From an uncultured bacterium (lineage in GTDB: Bacteria; Cyanobacteriota; Vampirovibrionia; Gastranaerophilales; Gastranaerophilaceae): a stretch of 20,753 nt of DNA. Of the stretch, positions 1 through 7,384 are shown piece by piece. The stretch spans positions 1-20,753 of the forward strand of contig CACXAK010000019.1 of NCBI GenBank assembly GCA_902765655.1. The letters run 5' to 3'. Below the pieces are notes generated by a model, which saw nothing but the letters and a program-made list of their open reading frames with translations, did no database searches and was not told the origin of the DNA. Both the position numbers and the translations under genes were made by a program. Each line of letters starts with the position of its first letter. Position 1 is the stretch's first letter.

Positions 1-2
1 AC

Positions 3-755
3 AGAAATACATTAGCCGTGTATAAAGATACAGCAGAAGCGGTAGATTATATTTTAAGAGGATGGCCTATCAAGCCGGAAATTAGAAAAGTTGATAAGAC
101 CTATGAATTTACCGCTCCTGCACCGGTTTCTGTTCCTAAAACTCCTAATGTTCTTGATAAAATCAATATACTTGATAAAACAATAGAGCATCCTGAAAGC
201 TTGAAATTCTCTTTCTCAAGGCAAAAATATGTTGAAGAGGTCAAAAATTATAAGAAAATATACTTGTATGCAGTATCAAGAAGTATTGCAGAAAAGGTTA
301 TAGAGCGTCTTGATTTGAATGCTGAAATAACAAGGAATATTGATGATGCGGATATAGTTATTGCGCATAAAAACTTTGTCAAAGGCGGCGCAAAAGTATT
401 ATCTACTGCAGAAAAAGATCGTCTTCAGATATTCTATGTAAAAACAAATTCAATGGCACAAATTCAGAAAATTATCAAACAGGCACTTGATATTGCCGAA
501 ATGAACGAAAAACAGTCATTCTATGATGTTACCGAAAGCGCACTTGATGAGGCAAAAGAAGCAATAGAAAAGATTTTGACAGGTGTTGTTAAAGATATTG
601 AATTAAAGCCTCAAAATCAACAAATCAGAAAGTTACAGCACGAACTGGCAGAACAGCATAATCTCGATTCGACTTCTGTTGGAGAAGGAGAAAATCGCCA
701 TCTGCGTCTGAGAGTTGTCGGCGGTACTGATTTTGAGCAAAAGCGTGAATCATAA
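3..755 (+). CDS. Ycf45-like R3H-domain protein, C-terminal part (5' end outside window)
   Basis: The frame is open from base 3, and the GTG at 18 lies inside continuous protein-like sequence, so this is the 3' part of a longer gene. The protein matches my memory of the C-terminal half of cyanobacterial/plastid Ycf45 proteins, which have an N-terminal SpoIIIAA-like AAA ATPase and a C-terminal R3H single-stranded nucleic-acid-binding domain. From the GTG, residues about 80-155 (starting KIYLYAVSRS) resemble the middle domain. Residues about 200-235 carry the R3H signature: Arg-x3-His in IRKLQHELAEQHNL, then a conserved Ser-Gly-Glu-x-x-Arg stretch. The ATPase part would be upstream of the window. 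The role of the family is unknown; nucleic-acid binding is inferred from R3H. A hairpin follows the stop by 25 bases. Confidence 0.8.
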   Translation, partial: RNTLAVYKDTAEAVDYILRGWPIKPEIRKVDKTYEFTAPAPVSVPKTPNVLDKINILDKTIEHPESLKFSFSRQKYVEEVKNYKKIYLYAVSRSIAEKVIERLDLNAEITRNIDDADIVIAHKNFVKGGAKVLSTAEKDRLQIFYVKTNSMAQIQKIIKQALDIAEMNEKQSFYDVTESALDEAKEAIEKILTGVVKDIELKPQNQQIRKLQHELAEQHNLDSTSVGEGENRHLRLRVVGGTDFEQKRES

Positions 756-780
756 AAATAAAAATATTTACCCCAAGTTT

Positions 781-839
781 GAGCCCCTTTAATTAAATCA
801 AAAGAAAATACGTCATTCTTTTGTTTGTTAGAGGGGTTC
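781..839 (+). terminator. Long imperfect hairpin downstream of the Ycf45-like gene
   Basis: The left arm is 781-804 and the right arm 818-839, with a 13-base loop. The outer helix is anchored by CCCCT against AGGGG and the inner helix by CAAAAG against CTTTTG. There is a two-base bulge and one mismatch. The three remaining differences are all G-U or U-G pairs if the plus strand is transcribed, so the structure favours plus-strand RNA. There is no good T run after it (CCGTATTTATT), so it is not a textbook intrinsic terminator. It could be a 3'-end stabiliser or a small structured RNA. Confidence 0.4.
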
Positions 840-848
840 CCGTATTTA

Positions 849-877
849 TTGACTTTACCTCGCTTTTTAGATATCTT
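849..877 (+). promoter_or_regulatory. Candidate sigma-70-type promoter for the 249-aa gene
   Basis: TTGACT at 849-854 is followed after 17 bases by TATCTT at 872-877. A transcript would start near 884 and give a very short leader before the ATG at 901. The -10 lies inside the left arm of the inverted repeat at 867-889. Confidence 0.35.
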
Positions 878-889
878 TAGGATATCTAA
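867..889. repeat. Perfect 9-bp inverted repeat between promoter and ribosome-binding site
   Basis: TTAGATATC (867-875) and GATATCTAA (881-889) are exact reverse complements separated by TTTAG. The repeat overlaps the candidate -10 and ends at the Shine-Dalgarno AAGGGGG (888-894). It could be an operator, or chance in AT-rich DNA. Confidence 0.5.
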
Positions 890-900
890 GGGGGAATTTT

Positions 901-1650
901 ATGCGTGTAGATTCTATAAATAGTTATCAGCCGTCATTTAATGGATGTTTGGGTAAAAATATACAAACTTATGTTAATTATACTGTTGAAAAAGAAGTTA
1001 ATTCAATTGTACGCTATGCGAATTATAAGATGAAACCTGTAGATGTTGATAAAATCAAGGGAATTAAGCAACTTGGGGATGAAGTTTTAGACAAGTTTAG
1101 AAAATATGTTACTCCCTTGAATAAAAATACTGTATTAGATATGGAGGATGATTTGGAATCCTCTTTTATAAGATGTGGTTTTAAAAATATAATATTCCCA
1201 GGAAAAAGCATAAAAATTTACCATTCCATAGTGCTCGATAAAGCTAGTTTTTATGGTGATAATGTAAGTGTTCCAATCTCATATGTTATAAGTAAACTCT
1301 CAAGTTCGTCTGCGAGGGATTTAAGTGCACTTAATAATGTTGCAGACGAGTTATATAAAATTCCGGCTAAAAAAATTGATAAAGTCTTTTACTTATGTGC
1401 TGCGGCAGAATTAAAGGAACGGGCTTTGAATACAACCGGTTTTATTTCAAAATTTATTATTAGAAGATGGGCAAAAGCCCTTGATAAGTTTGCTCAAAGC
1501 ATTGGTATCGAATGCACAAACAAAGTAAGAGCAGAAGAATATCTAAGAAGTGCAAAAGAGGCAAAAGAGCTTGCAAAATCAAACGAAAAACTTCGTAATA
1601 AAATAACAAAAGAAAATCAGAAAAAAGCAGAAGAAATATTAAAGGGCTAG
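901..1650 (+). CDS. Protein of unknown function with Gastranaerophilales-type N-terminus
   Basis: 249 aa, not recognised. The ATG at 901 follows a strong Shine-Dalgarno (AAGGGGG, 6-base spacer), so the start is firm. The N-terminus MRVDSINSYQPSFNG shares a pattern with the genes at 16195-17106 and 18603-19864: basic or polar residue 2, Val/Ile at 3, Ser/Ala then Ile/Val at 5-6. In this protein and the 16195 one, a Phe-Asn/Lys-Gly/Ala follows. There is no hydrophobic signal-peptide core or clear membrane segment. The body is mixed polar; residues about 210-249 are charged and helical, rich in Lys, Glu and Ala, and probably form a coiled coil. The gene has its own candidate promoter and overlaps the convergent HEAT-like gene by 12 bases at its 3' end. 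I infer a lineage-specific protein and cannot assign a function. Confidence 0.75.
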   Translation: MRVDSINSYQPSFNGCLGKNIQTYVNYTVEKEVNSIVRYANYKMKPVDVDKIKGIKQLGDEVLDKFRKYVTPLNKNTVLDMEDDLESSFIRCGFKNIIFPGKSIKIYHSIVLDKASFYGDNVSVPISYVISKLSSSSARDLSALNNVADELYKIPAKKIDKVFYLCAAAELKERALNTTGFISKFIIRRWAKALDKFAQSIGIECTNKVRAEEYLRSAKEAKELAKSNEKLRNKITKENQKKAEEILKG

Positions 1651-2799
1651 AATTATATTTGTTATATTTTCGTCCGACACATTCTCTAAGGCAAAGTTTT
1701 TGTCATAAGATGACAAATTCCCTAACTTTTTCAAAATTTCAACAGATTTTAATACCAGGGTAGGATTACTTGACGTAAGCAAACTACGAACCCTATCTGA
1801 ATTTGAAGTATATTCCAATGCTGTAAATACATAAGGACTATTTTGATTGAGTTCATTGTCTGATAGTTCTTTTAATTCTTCTCTGTTTAAAACTGATAAT
1901 AATTTTTTTATGTCGAAAATTTCCTGCTTAGTTTCCTTTGATTCATCAAACAGGTATTCGTCATTTTCGGTTAGTGTATCAAATTTATCTGCGGCATTAA
2001 GTAAAACAACTGCAGTTTCAGATGTTAAATCAGAGTTTATAATTTCTTCGAATATATTATAAAGATCAAAATCAAAAGATTGTGACAGTGAGCTGACTTC
2101 GCCTAAACCGTTGATTATATTATTTAATATGTACAATCTTTCTTGGAATTCTAATTCTCTAAGCGAAATCAGATACGGTAATTCTGATGCGAGATGTTCT
2201 GCTAATGATGAGTTTTCAACGGCTTTTATTATATCAGAAACGCAAGTCCTGTCCCCGTATGAAACAAGAAACTTTGTGGCTGATAACTGTTCAAATTCGT
2301 CATCGGATTTCAATTTTATCAATGCCTGATTATACAATTCTTTGTCACCAAATGCTTTTAAAGTATATATACAATTTGTGCTTAATGATGGGTTTTCGCA
2401 AAATGCATACTTCTTTAATAAATCTAATGCCAGCGGATCATTTATATATTCAAAATATTTTGCGCAATACGCCTTTTCACTGTCGTTGCCGTTTTCAAAC
2501 AATTCAAGCATTTGATCCGTAAGATCTTCGTCAGCATATTTTACAAGATTTGAAACTATAAAATCCTCGTATGATGGGGAATAAAATTTTAATAACTTAA
2601 TAAGATTAAGATAATTGTTCTTGTTACAAGCTTTTTCAAGACGTTTTGCTACATTATTTTTGACGAAATCAAACAAAAAATCGTCTTTGTCAATTAATTC
2701 TTTAAATAAATCGACATCGGGTTTATTTATAAGACTATAAGCAACAGGTTCAAAATCTTTTGGATTTTTACCTGTCAATTGTTTCAATTTATCTGACAT
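1639..2799 (-). CDS. HEAT-like helical repeat protein
   Basis: 386 aa. The sequence is made of repeated paired helices of roughly 30-35 residues, for example segments beginning DPLALDLLKKYA, DKELYNQALIKL and DRTCVSDIIKAV. This spacing is typical of HEAT/armadillo solenoids, which usually serve as protein-binding scaffolds. There is no signal peptide or membrane helix, so a cytoplasmic location is likely. The ATG at 2799 is preceded by AAGG in the minus-strand leader. It lies 20 bases downstream of the DprA/SLOG-like gene on the same strand, so the two are probably one operon. Its 3' end overlaps the 249-aa gene by 12 bases. The binding partner is unknown; the genomic link makes the SLOG-like protein one candidate. 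I am fairly sure of the fold type and unsure of the role. Confidence 0.72.
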   Translation of the reverse strand: MSDKLKQLTGKNPKDFEPVAYSLINKPDVDLFKELIDKDDFLFDFVKNNVAKRLEKACNKNNYLNLIKLLKFYSPSYEDFIVSNLVKYADEDLTDQMLELFENGNDSEKAYCAKYFEYINDPLALDLLKKYAFCENPSLSTNCIYTLKAFGDKELYNQALIKLKSDDEFEQLSATKFLVSYGDRTCVSDIIKAVENSSLAEHLASELPYLISLRELEFQERLYILNNIINGLGEVSSLSQSFDFDLYNIFEEIINSDLTSETAVVLLNAADKFDTLTENDEYLFDESKETKQEIFDIKKLLSVLNREELKELSDNELNQNSPYVFTALEYTSNSDRVRSLLTSSNPTLVLKSVEILKKLGNLSSYDKNFALENVSDENITNIILAL

Positions 2800-2819
2800 A
2801 AAAACCTTGTAATTAAAAA

Positions 2820-3419
2820 TTAGTCTAAATAAAATACAGTAATAACTTTATGGCCTTCTTCGGCATATCTTACTGCATTATATAAAGTTTTACTTGTATG
2901 AGACAAGAAGCAAATTAATTGATTACATTCATCAATAATTTCTCGGTTGCAAACTCTTGATGCATCCGCAAGTGTCATCATTGCTCTGTCTGCGTGTTCA
3001 ATAATGTTGGGAACTCCGATAAGCTGGTCCTGAACGTCGCTTGGCTGTTGTCCGATAGTTTGCGGAAGAATAACACTCAATTTATCAGGATTTGCTTTCA
3101 TTGCGCCGCGGATAGCAGCCGCATTTGTACCTGATGAACCCCCTGATGTAATTATTGTATTCCCTTGCATAACAAGTGCGGTTGCAAGAGTTTCTATCAT
3201 TTGTTGGTGTGTAATAGGAAGATTACGGCTTCCGATGATTGCAATTTTCTTTGCGGATTGTTTTATTGTTGCCAATTCCATAGCAAGTTCATCTACGGTG
3301 TTCGGAGAATCAGCTTTTACAGTATCCATATCATCATCAATCGGGACTACAATTGAACTTTCCTGGTTTTCTTTTTTCTCATCCGAACTCATTAAAATTC
3401 CTATCTCACTTTCTGTCAT
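2820..3419 (-). CDS. DprA/SLOG-like Rossmann-fold protein (cyanobacterial 'DNA recombination-mediator protein A' type)
   Basis: 199 aa. After a polar N-terminal segment of about 55 residues comes a Rossmann-type domain: KKIAIIGSRNLP (first strand and glycine loop), then TIITSGGSSGTNAAAIRGAM, the SGG-xG-x-N/D-x-x-A loop seen in DprA/SMF and other SLOG proteins that bind nucleotides or their derivatives. Residues CNQLICFLSHTSKTL and a C-terminal KVITVFYLD complete the fold. The length and order match a short cyanobacterial protein annotated as DNA recombination-mediator protein A, from memory. It lacks the extra domains of full DprA, so a role in transformation should not be assumed. The ATG at 3419 has a good Shine-Dalgarno (AAGGTGA, 8-base spacer). 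It is divergent from pcrA and upstream of the HEAT-like gene. Confidence 0.8.
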   Translation of the reverse strand: MTESEIGILMSSDEKKENQESSIVVPIDDDMDTVKADSPNTVDELAMELATIKQSAKKIAIIGSRNLPITHQQMIETLATALVMQGNTIITSGGSSGTNAAAIRGAMKANPDKLSVILPQTIGQQPSDVQDQLIGVPNIIEHADRAMMTLADASRVCNREIIDECNQLICFLSHTSKTLYNAVRYAEEGHKVITVFYLD

Positions 3420-3438
3420 TTTTTACTTCACCTTTTCA

Positions 3439-3467
3439 TTGATTAATATTCATTTTTCAAATATGCT
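3439..3467 (+). promoter_or_regulatory. Candidate promoter for pcrA
   Basis: TTGATT at 3439-3444 and TATGCT at 3462-3467 are separated by 17 bases. The -10 falls within the palindrome at 3461-3482. On the minus strand, TATACT in the same palindrome could serve the DprA-like gene, so the two divergent genes may share this element. Confidence 0.35.
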
Positions 3468-3482
3468 ATAAGTATAGCATAT
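3461..3482. repeat. Perfect 10-bp palindrome in the divergent control region
   Basis: ATATGCTATA (3461-3470) and TATAGCATAT (3473-3482) are exact reverse complements with a 2-base centre, followed by a run of seven T. It may be an operator shared by pcrA and the DprA-like gene. The T run would also suit a weak hairpin terminator on the plus strand, but no plus-strand gene ends just upstream. Confidence 0.55.
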
Positions 3483-3505
3483 TTTTTTTGATTTGGGAAG
3501 AGGGC

Positions 3506-6001
3506 ATGGATAATCTGCTGGAAAAGCTTAATAAAGAACAAACTGATGCGGTTCAGACTATGCAGGGCGCAATGCTTATTTTGGCCGGTGCCGGCTCAGG
3601 CAAAACTAAGGTTCTTACTACGCGTATCGCTTATATGATTGAAAATGGTGTAAAGCCATGGAATATCTTGGCGGTCACGTTCACAAATAAAGCTGCCAAA
3701 GAAATGAAAGAGCGTATAGGTAATATTATCGGTGAAGGCAAGGTTAAGTCAATGTGGGTTGGCACTTTTCACGGAATTTGCGGCAGGATTTTAAGAAAAA
3801 ATATTGACAAATACAACACGGTGACAGGCAAAAAACTCGATAAAAACTTCACCATATATGATGATAGTGACACAAATCAAATAATTACGCGTATAATTAA
3901 GAAATTAAATCTGGATGAAAAAATATACGCAACAAAATTAGTAAAAGCTGTTATCTCAAATGCTAAAAACAAAATGCAGGATGCAGATATGCTTTATCGT
4001 ATGGCTAGGGATTACAAAGGGCAAAAAATTGCATCAATATACGAAGAATATGATAAAACACTCACATCAAATAATGCAATTGATTTCGATGATATGTTGA
4101 TGCTGACTGTTCGACTGCTTGAACAAAATGATGAAGTGCGTCAAAAATATTATGATAAATTTTCTCATATTCTTGTTGATGAGTATCAGGATACTAACCT
4201 TGCACAGTATAAGCTTGTAAATATGCTTTATACGAATATGCAATCTAATGTTCCCCCTGAGCGTTCTCTTTGTGTTGTCGGTGATGTCGATCAGTCTATA
4301 TACTCGTGGCGTGGTGCAGATTTTAAAATCATAATGAATTTTCAAAATGATTATAAAGATGTAAAAGTAATAAAATTAGAACAAAATTATCATTCAACAT
4401 CAAATATTCTAAATGCAGCAAATGCTGTTATTGAAAATAATGAGCAAAGGGTTGATAAGGTTTTGTATTCCAATCTCGGCGAGGGTGAAAAGTTAAGCTA
4501 TTATATTGCTGCTGATGAAAGCGATGAAGCAAATTATATAGCAAGGAATATAAAGAAAAATGCATACGGCAATTATAATCAGTTTGCTGTTCTTTATCGT
4601 ACTAACAATCAGTCAAGAGCTTTGGAAGAAGCTTGCATGGGAATGGGTGTTCCTTATAAAATATACGGCGGCATAAAATTTTATGACAGGGCCGAAGTAA
4701 AAGATATTTTGGCATATTTAAAGCTTATTAACAATACAGAAGATTCTCAGTGTCTGCGTCGTATTATAAATGTTCCAAAACGCGGGATTGGTGATACAAC
4801 TATGAAACATTTGACTGATTTTGCCAATGAACGTGATATAAGTTTGTATGAGGCAATCAAAATAAGCGATGAATGTGAAAATTTAAACGCAAAAACATGT
4901 GCCAAACTGAAAGACTTCACAACGCTGATATATAAATTTTCTCAGGCCGTAAATTCGTATTCTCTAAAAGAATTTATGTCACTTCTTATTGAAAAAATTG
5001 ATTATTTATCATATTTGCAGGATACCTATAAAGATCCTGATGAATACAATGATCATAAAGGTAATTTGCAGGAATTAGTCAATGTTGCTGAGGAATTTCA
5101 GCCGGAAGATGAATCTGATAAGCTGTCAGAATTTTTGCAGCAGGTTGCTCTTGTATCAGATCTTGATTCTATGAATGAAGAGGCAAATTTTGTTACGCTA
5201 ATGACTTTGCATTCCGCCAAAGGTTTGGAATTTCCTACGGTGTTTATTGCAGGGATGGATGAAGGTATATTCCCGTCTCAAAGAACTCTTCAGTCCCCGT
5301 CTGAAATTGAAGAAGAACGCCGGCTTATGTATGTGGGTATAACAAGGGCAAAAGAAAAATTGTATCTTGTTTCTTCAAAGCGCAGACAGACCTGGGGTGA
5401 ATACAGGTATTATAATCCGTCGAGATTTATTGATGAAATACCTAAAAATCTTATTGAATCATTTGAATCTGATGAATACAGCGCAGGTACTTCAACCTTC
5501 AGAAGTGCTGTTTCAAAGGCAAAATCGTCTTATTCAACTTCTTCAATTTCAACAAGTCCTGATGGTTATGTAAGACCTTCAACAGGTTTTGGTGCAAATT
5601 TTGTAGCTCCACAGAAACGTGGGCTATCAAGTTATAAGCAGCAATCAAATCGCACTCCGAAAAAGTCGATTATTGTAAAATCTGCTATAAATAAACAGCG
5701 TGAAGAAGAAAAATTAAAGGCATTTTTCGCCGATAATAAGATAAAACGTATGGCAGATGAGCGCAGAGCAAGACTTGCAAAAGAGGAACAAGAAGCAAAA
5801 CAGCGTGAGCAGGAACGTATAAATGCCCAAACTGTAACTGAGGTCTTTGATGTCGGTCAGCGGGTTTTTCATGAACAGATGGGGATAGGGCATATTACTA
5901 ATGTTATGAACCTTGGTGAAAGTGTTATGTATACTGTTGATTTTGGAAAATCCGGCAAAAAAGCAATGGATGCATCTTATGCTAAATTGAAAAAGTTTTA
6001 G
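3506..6001 (+). CDS. pcrA: ATP-dependent DNA helicase PcrA/UvrD
   Basis: 831 aa from the ATG at 3506. A TTG at 3488 would add six residues, but MDNLLEKLNKEQTDAV matches the usual PcrA N-terminus and GGGAAG lies 5 bases before the ATG. Superfamily 1A 3'-5' helicase that unwinds DNA in nucleotide-excision and mismatch repair and clears replication blocks. Motifs in order: Walker A AGAGSGKT (27-34), TFTNKAAKEMKER, GTFHGICGRIL, Walker B VDEYQDT (about 224-230), GDVDQSIYSWRGAD, motif IV LEQNYHST (His at 296), MTLHSAKGLEF, and motif VI YVGITRAKEKL. A basic, charged linker leads to a C-terminal Tudor-like domain (about 780-831, VFDVGQRVFHEQMGIG), the PcrA/UvrD RNA-polymerase-binding module. Odd: motif IV normally reads QNYRS, and the ATP-contacting Arg is His here. 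The stop codon abuts the stop of the convergent glcD-like gene. Confidence 0.95.
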   Translation: MDNLLEKLNKEQTDAVQTMQGAMLILAGAGSGKTKVLTTRIAYMIENGVKPWNILAVTFTNKAAKEMKERIGNIIGEGKVKSMWVGTFHGICGRILRKNIDKYNTVTGKKLDKNFTIYDDSDTNQIITRIIKKLNLDEKIYATKLVKAVISNAKNKMQDADMLYRMARDYKGQKIASIYEEYDKTLTSNNAIDFDDMLMLTVRLLEQNDEVRQKYYDKFSHILVDEYQDTNLAQYKLVNMLYTNMQSNVPPERSLCVVGDVDQSIYSWRGADFKIIMNFQNDYKDVKVIKLEQNYHSTSNILNAANAVIENNEQRVDKVLYSNLGEGEKLSYYIAADESDEANYIARNIKKNAYGNYNQFAVLYRTNNQSRALEEACMGMGVPYKIYGGIKFYDRAEVKDILAYLKLINNTEDSQCLRRIINVPKRGIGDTTMKHLTDFANERDISLYEAIKISDECENLNAKTCAKLKDFTTLIYKFSQAVNSYSLKEFMSLLIEKIDYLSYLQDTYKDPDEYNDHKGNLQELVNVAEEFQPEDESDKLSEFLQQVALVSDLDSMNEEANFVTLMTLHSAKGLEFPTVFIAGMDEGIFPSQRTLQSPSEIEEERRLMYVGITRAKEKLYLVSSKRRQTWGEYRYYNPSRFIDEIPKNLIESFESDEYSAGTSTFRSAVSKAKSSYSTSSISTSPDGYVRPSTGFGANFVAPQKRGLSSYKQQSNRTPKKSIIVKSAINKQREEEKLKAFFADNKIKRMADERRARLAKEEQEAKQREQERINAQTVTEVFDVGQRVFHEQMGIGHITNVMNLGESVMYTVDFGKSGKKAMDASYAKLKKF

Positions 6002-7384
6002 CTAAAATATTTTGTAAGGATTCAGTATATTATTGGGGTCAAAAATCTTTTTTATCTCTCTCATATAGTTTAGAGCGCCTGATTCAACAACTTTGTTTAT
6101 GTACTGTTTCTTCTCAAGCCCTATCCCGTGTTCTCCTGATATTGTACCGCCCAGTGAAATCGCGAGTTCATACATTTCGGCTTTAGCAAGTTTGTATTCT
6201 CTGTATTCTTTTTGATTGGAAAAATCAATAGGAATTTGCGGGTGTATGCTTCCATCACCTACATGGCCAACAAGACAGGAAGATAGTCCGTGGTCTTTGC
6301 ATATTTGTTGAACTCCTTTGATAAGTTTAGCAAGATTCCCTCTCGGTACAATTATATCGTCTGTTGTAACATTTGGCTTTAGTTTTGCGCAAGCAGCCAT
6401 CGAAGAACGTCTTGCTTTCCATATTTCTTCCGCTTCCTGTTCGTTTTTTGAATATTGGATATTAGCGGCATTGTTTAAATTGAGAATTTGACAGATATTG
6501 TATTTTGCTTTTAATACACTTTCGTAATCTCCATCTATCTCAATCAGCAGTGCCGAATCCTTATCTGTTAAAAGTCCGGTGTGATAAAATTGTTCGACTG
6601 TATTAAGTGCATTTTTATCCATAAAGTCAATTGTAGACGGGTAAATTTTCTGTGCGATAATCTGATTAACACATTCAACAGTATCGTTTATATCGTCAAA
6701 ATATGCCATTAAAACTTGTGTTTCCTGTGGTTTTGGTATAAGTTTCAACGTCGTTTCAACAATAATACCTAACGTACCCTCAGAACCCGTAAATAAAGAA
6801 TTTAAGTCGTAACCGACCGCATTTTTTACGGTATTTGAACCGGTTCTGATAAGTTCTCCTGCTGCTGTGACAACAAGCATATCTATAATGTAATTCTTGG
6901 TCGAACCGTATTTGAAACATCTTGCCCCTGCGGAATTTTGTGCAATACTTCCTCCAATTGTCGAAACCTTCATATTCGACGGGTCAGGAGGATAAAACAA
7001 ATTATTCTTTTGCGCAGCTTTTTGTATTTCTTCAATTGTAACTCCCGGCTGAACTTTTATAGTCATATTTTGAACATCTAAATTCAGTATCTTATTCATT
7101 TGAGAGAAATTTAATATAATTCCGCCGTTAACGGGTACGCAACTGCCGACAGTGTTTGTACCTGCACCTCTGCATATTATAGGAACTTTATATTTATTGG
7201 CAATTTTTACTACTTCTAATACTTCATCAGTATTTTGTACAAATACTACTGCATCTGCAATATTTGAATTCGCGCTTTGGCGTTCTGAAGCATCAAAAGA
7301 GTAAGCATATCTTTCTTCAATTTCTGTAAGAACCTGCCCGCGGGGTAACGTACTATTCAATTCTTTTGTCAGCTTAGTCAACAT
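6002..7384 (-). CDS. glcD: FAD-linked 2-hydroxyacid dehydrogenase, GlcD family
   Basis: 460 aa, the full length of the family. Oxidises a 2-hydroxyacid (glycolate or D-lactate) to the 2-oxoacid using FAD; the true substrate and electron acceptor cannot be told from sequence. FAD_binding_4 domain about residues 40-180: CRGAGTNTVGSCVP, YPPDPSNMKVSTIGGSIAQN and VGYDLNSLFTGSEGTLG. FAD-oxidase C-terminal domain about 215-455: LVGHVGDGSIHPQIPID (metal/substrate-site HxGDG) and SGEHGIGLEKK. There is no adjacent glcE or glcF, so it is probably a single-subunit D-lactate/glycolate-type enzyme. The ATG at 7384 lies inside the end of the upstream coiled-coil gene (ATGTTGACTAA, 11-base overlap), which implies translational coupling. 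No other promoter is seen. The symbol names the family, not a proven substrate. Confidence 0.85.
   Translation of the reverse strand: MLTKLTKELNSTLPRGQVLTEIEERYAYSFDASERQSANSNIADAVVFVQNTDEVLEVVKIANKYKVPIICRGAGTNTVGSCVPVNGGIILNFSQMNKILNLDVQNMTIKVQPGVTIEEIQKAAQKNNLFYPPDPSNMKVSTIGGSIAQNSAGARCFKYGSTKNYIIDMLVVTAAGELIRTGSNTVKNAVGYDLNSLFTGSEGTLGIIVETTLKLIPKPQETQVLMAYFDDINDTVECVNQIIAQKIYPSTIDFMDKNALNTVEQFYHTGLLTDKDSALLIEIDGDYESVLKAKYNICQILNLNNAANIQYSKNEQEAEEIWKARRSSMAACAKLKPNVTTDDIIVPRGNLAKLIKGVQQICKDHGLSSCLVGHVGDGSIHPQIPIDFSNQKEYREYKLAKAEMYELAISLGGTISGEHGIGLEKKQYINKVVESGALNYMREIKKIFDPNNILNPYKIF

Noticed and set aside
2187..2522. Plus-strand 111-codon frame inside the HEAT-like gene
   Set aside because: Antisense to a well-formed helical repeat protein, with no ribosome-binding site.
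5990..6013. TTTTAGCTAAAA palindrome between pcrA and glcD as a terminator
   Set aside because: It is formed by the two abutting stop codons (TAG/CTA) and is too short and AT-rich to be a convincing stem.
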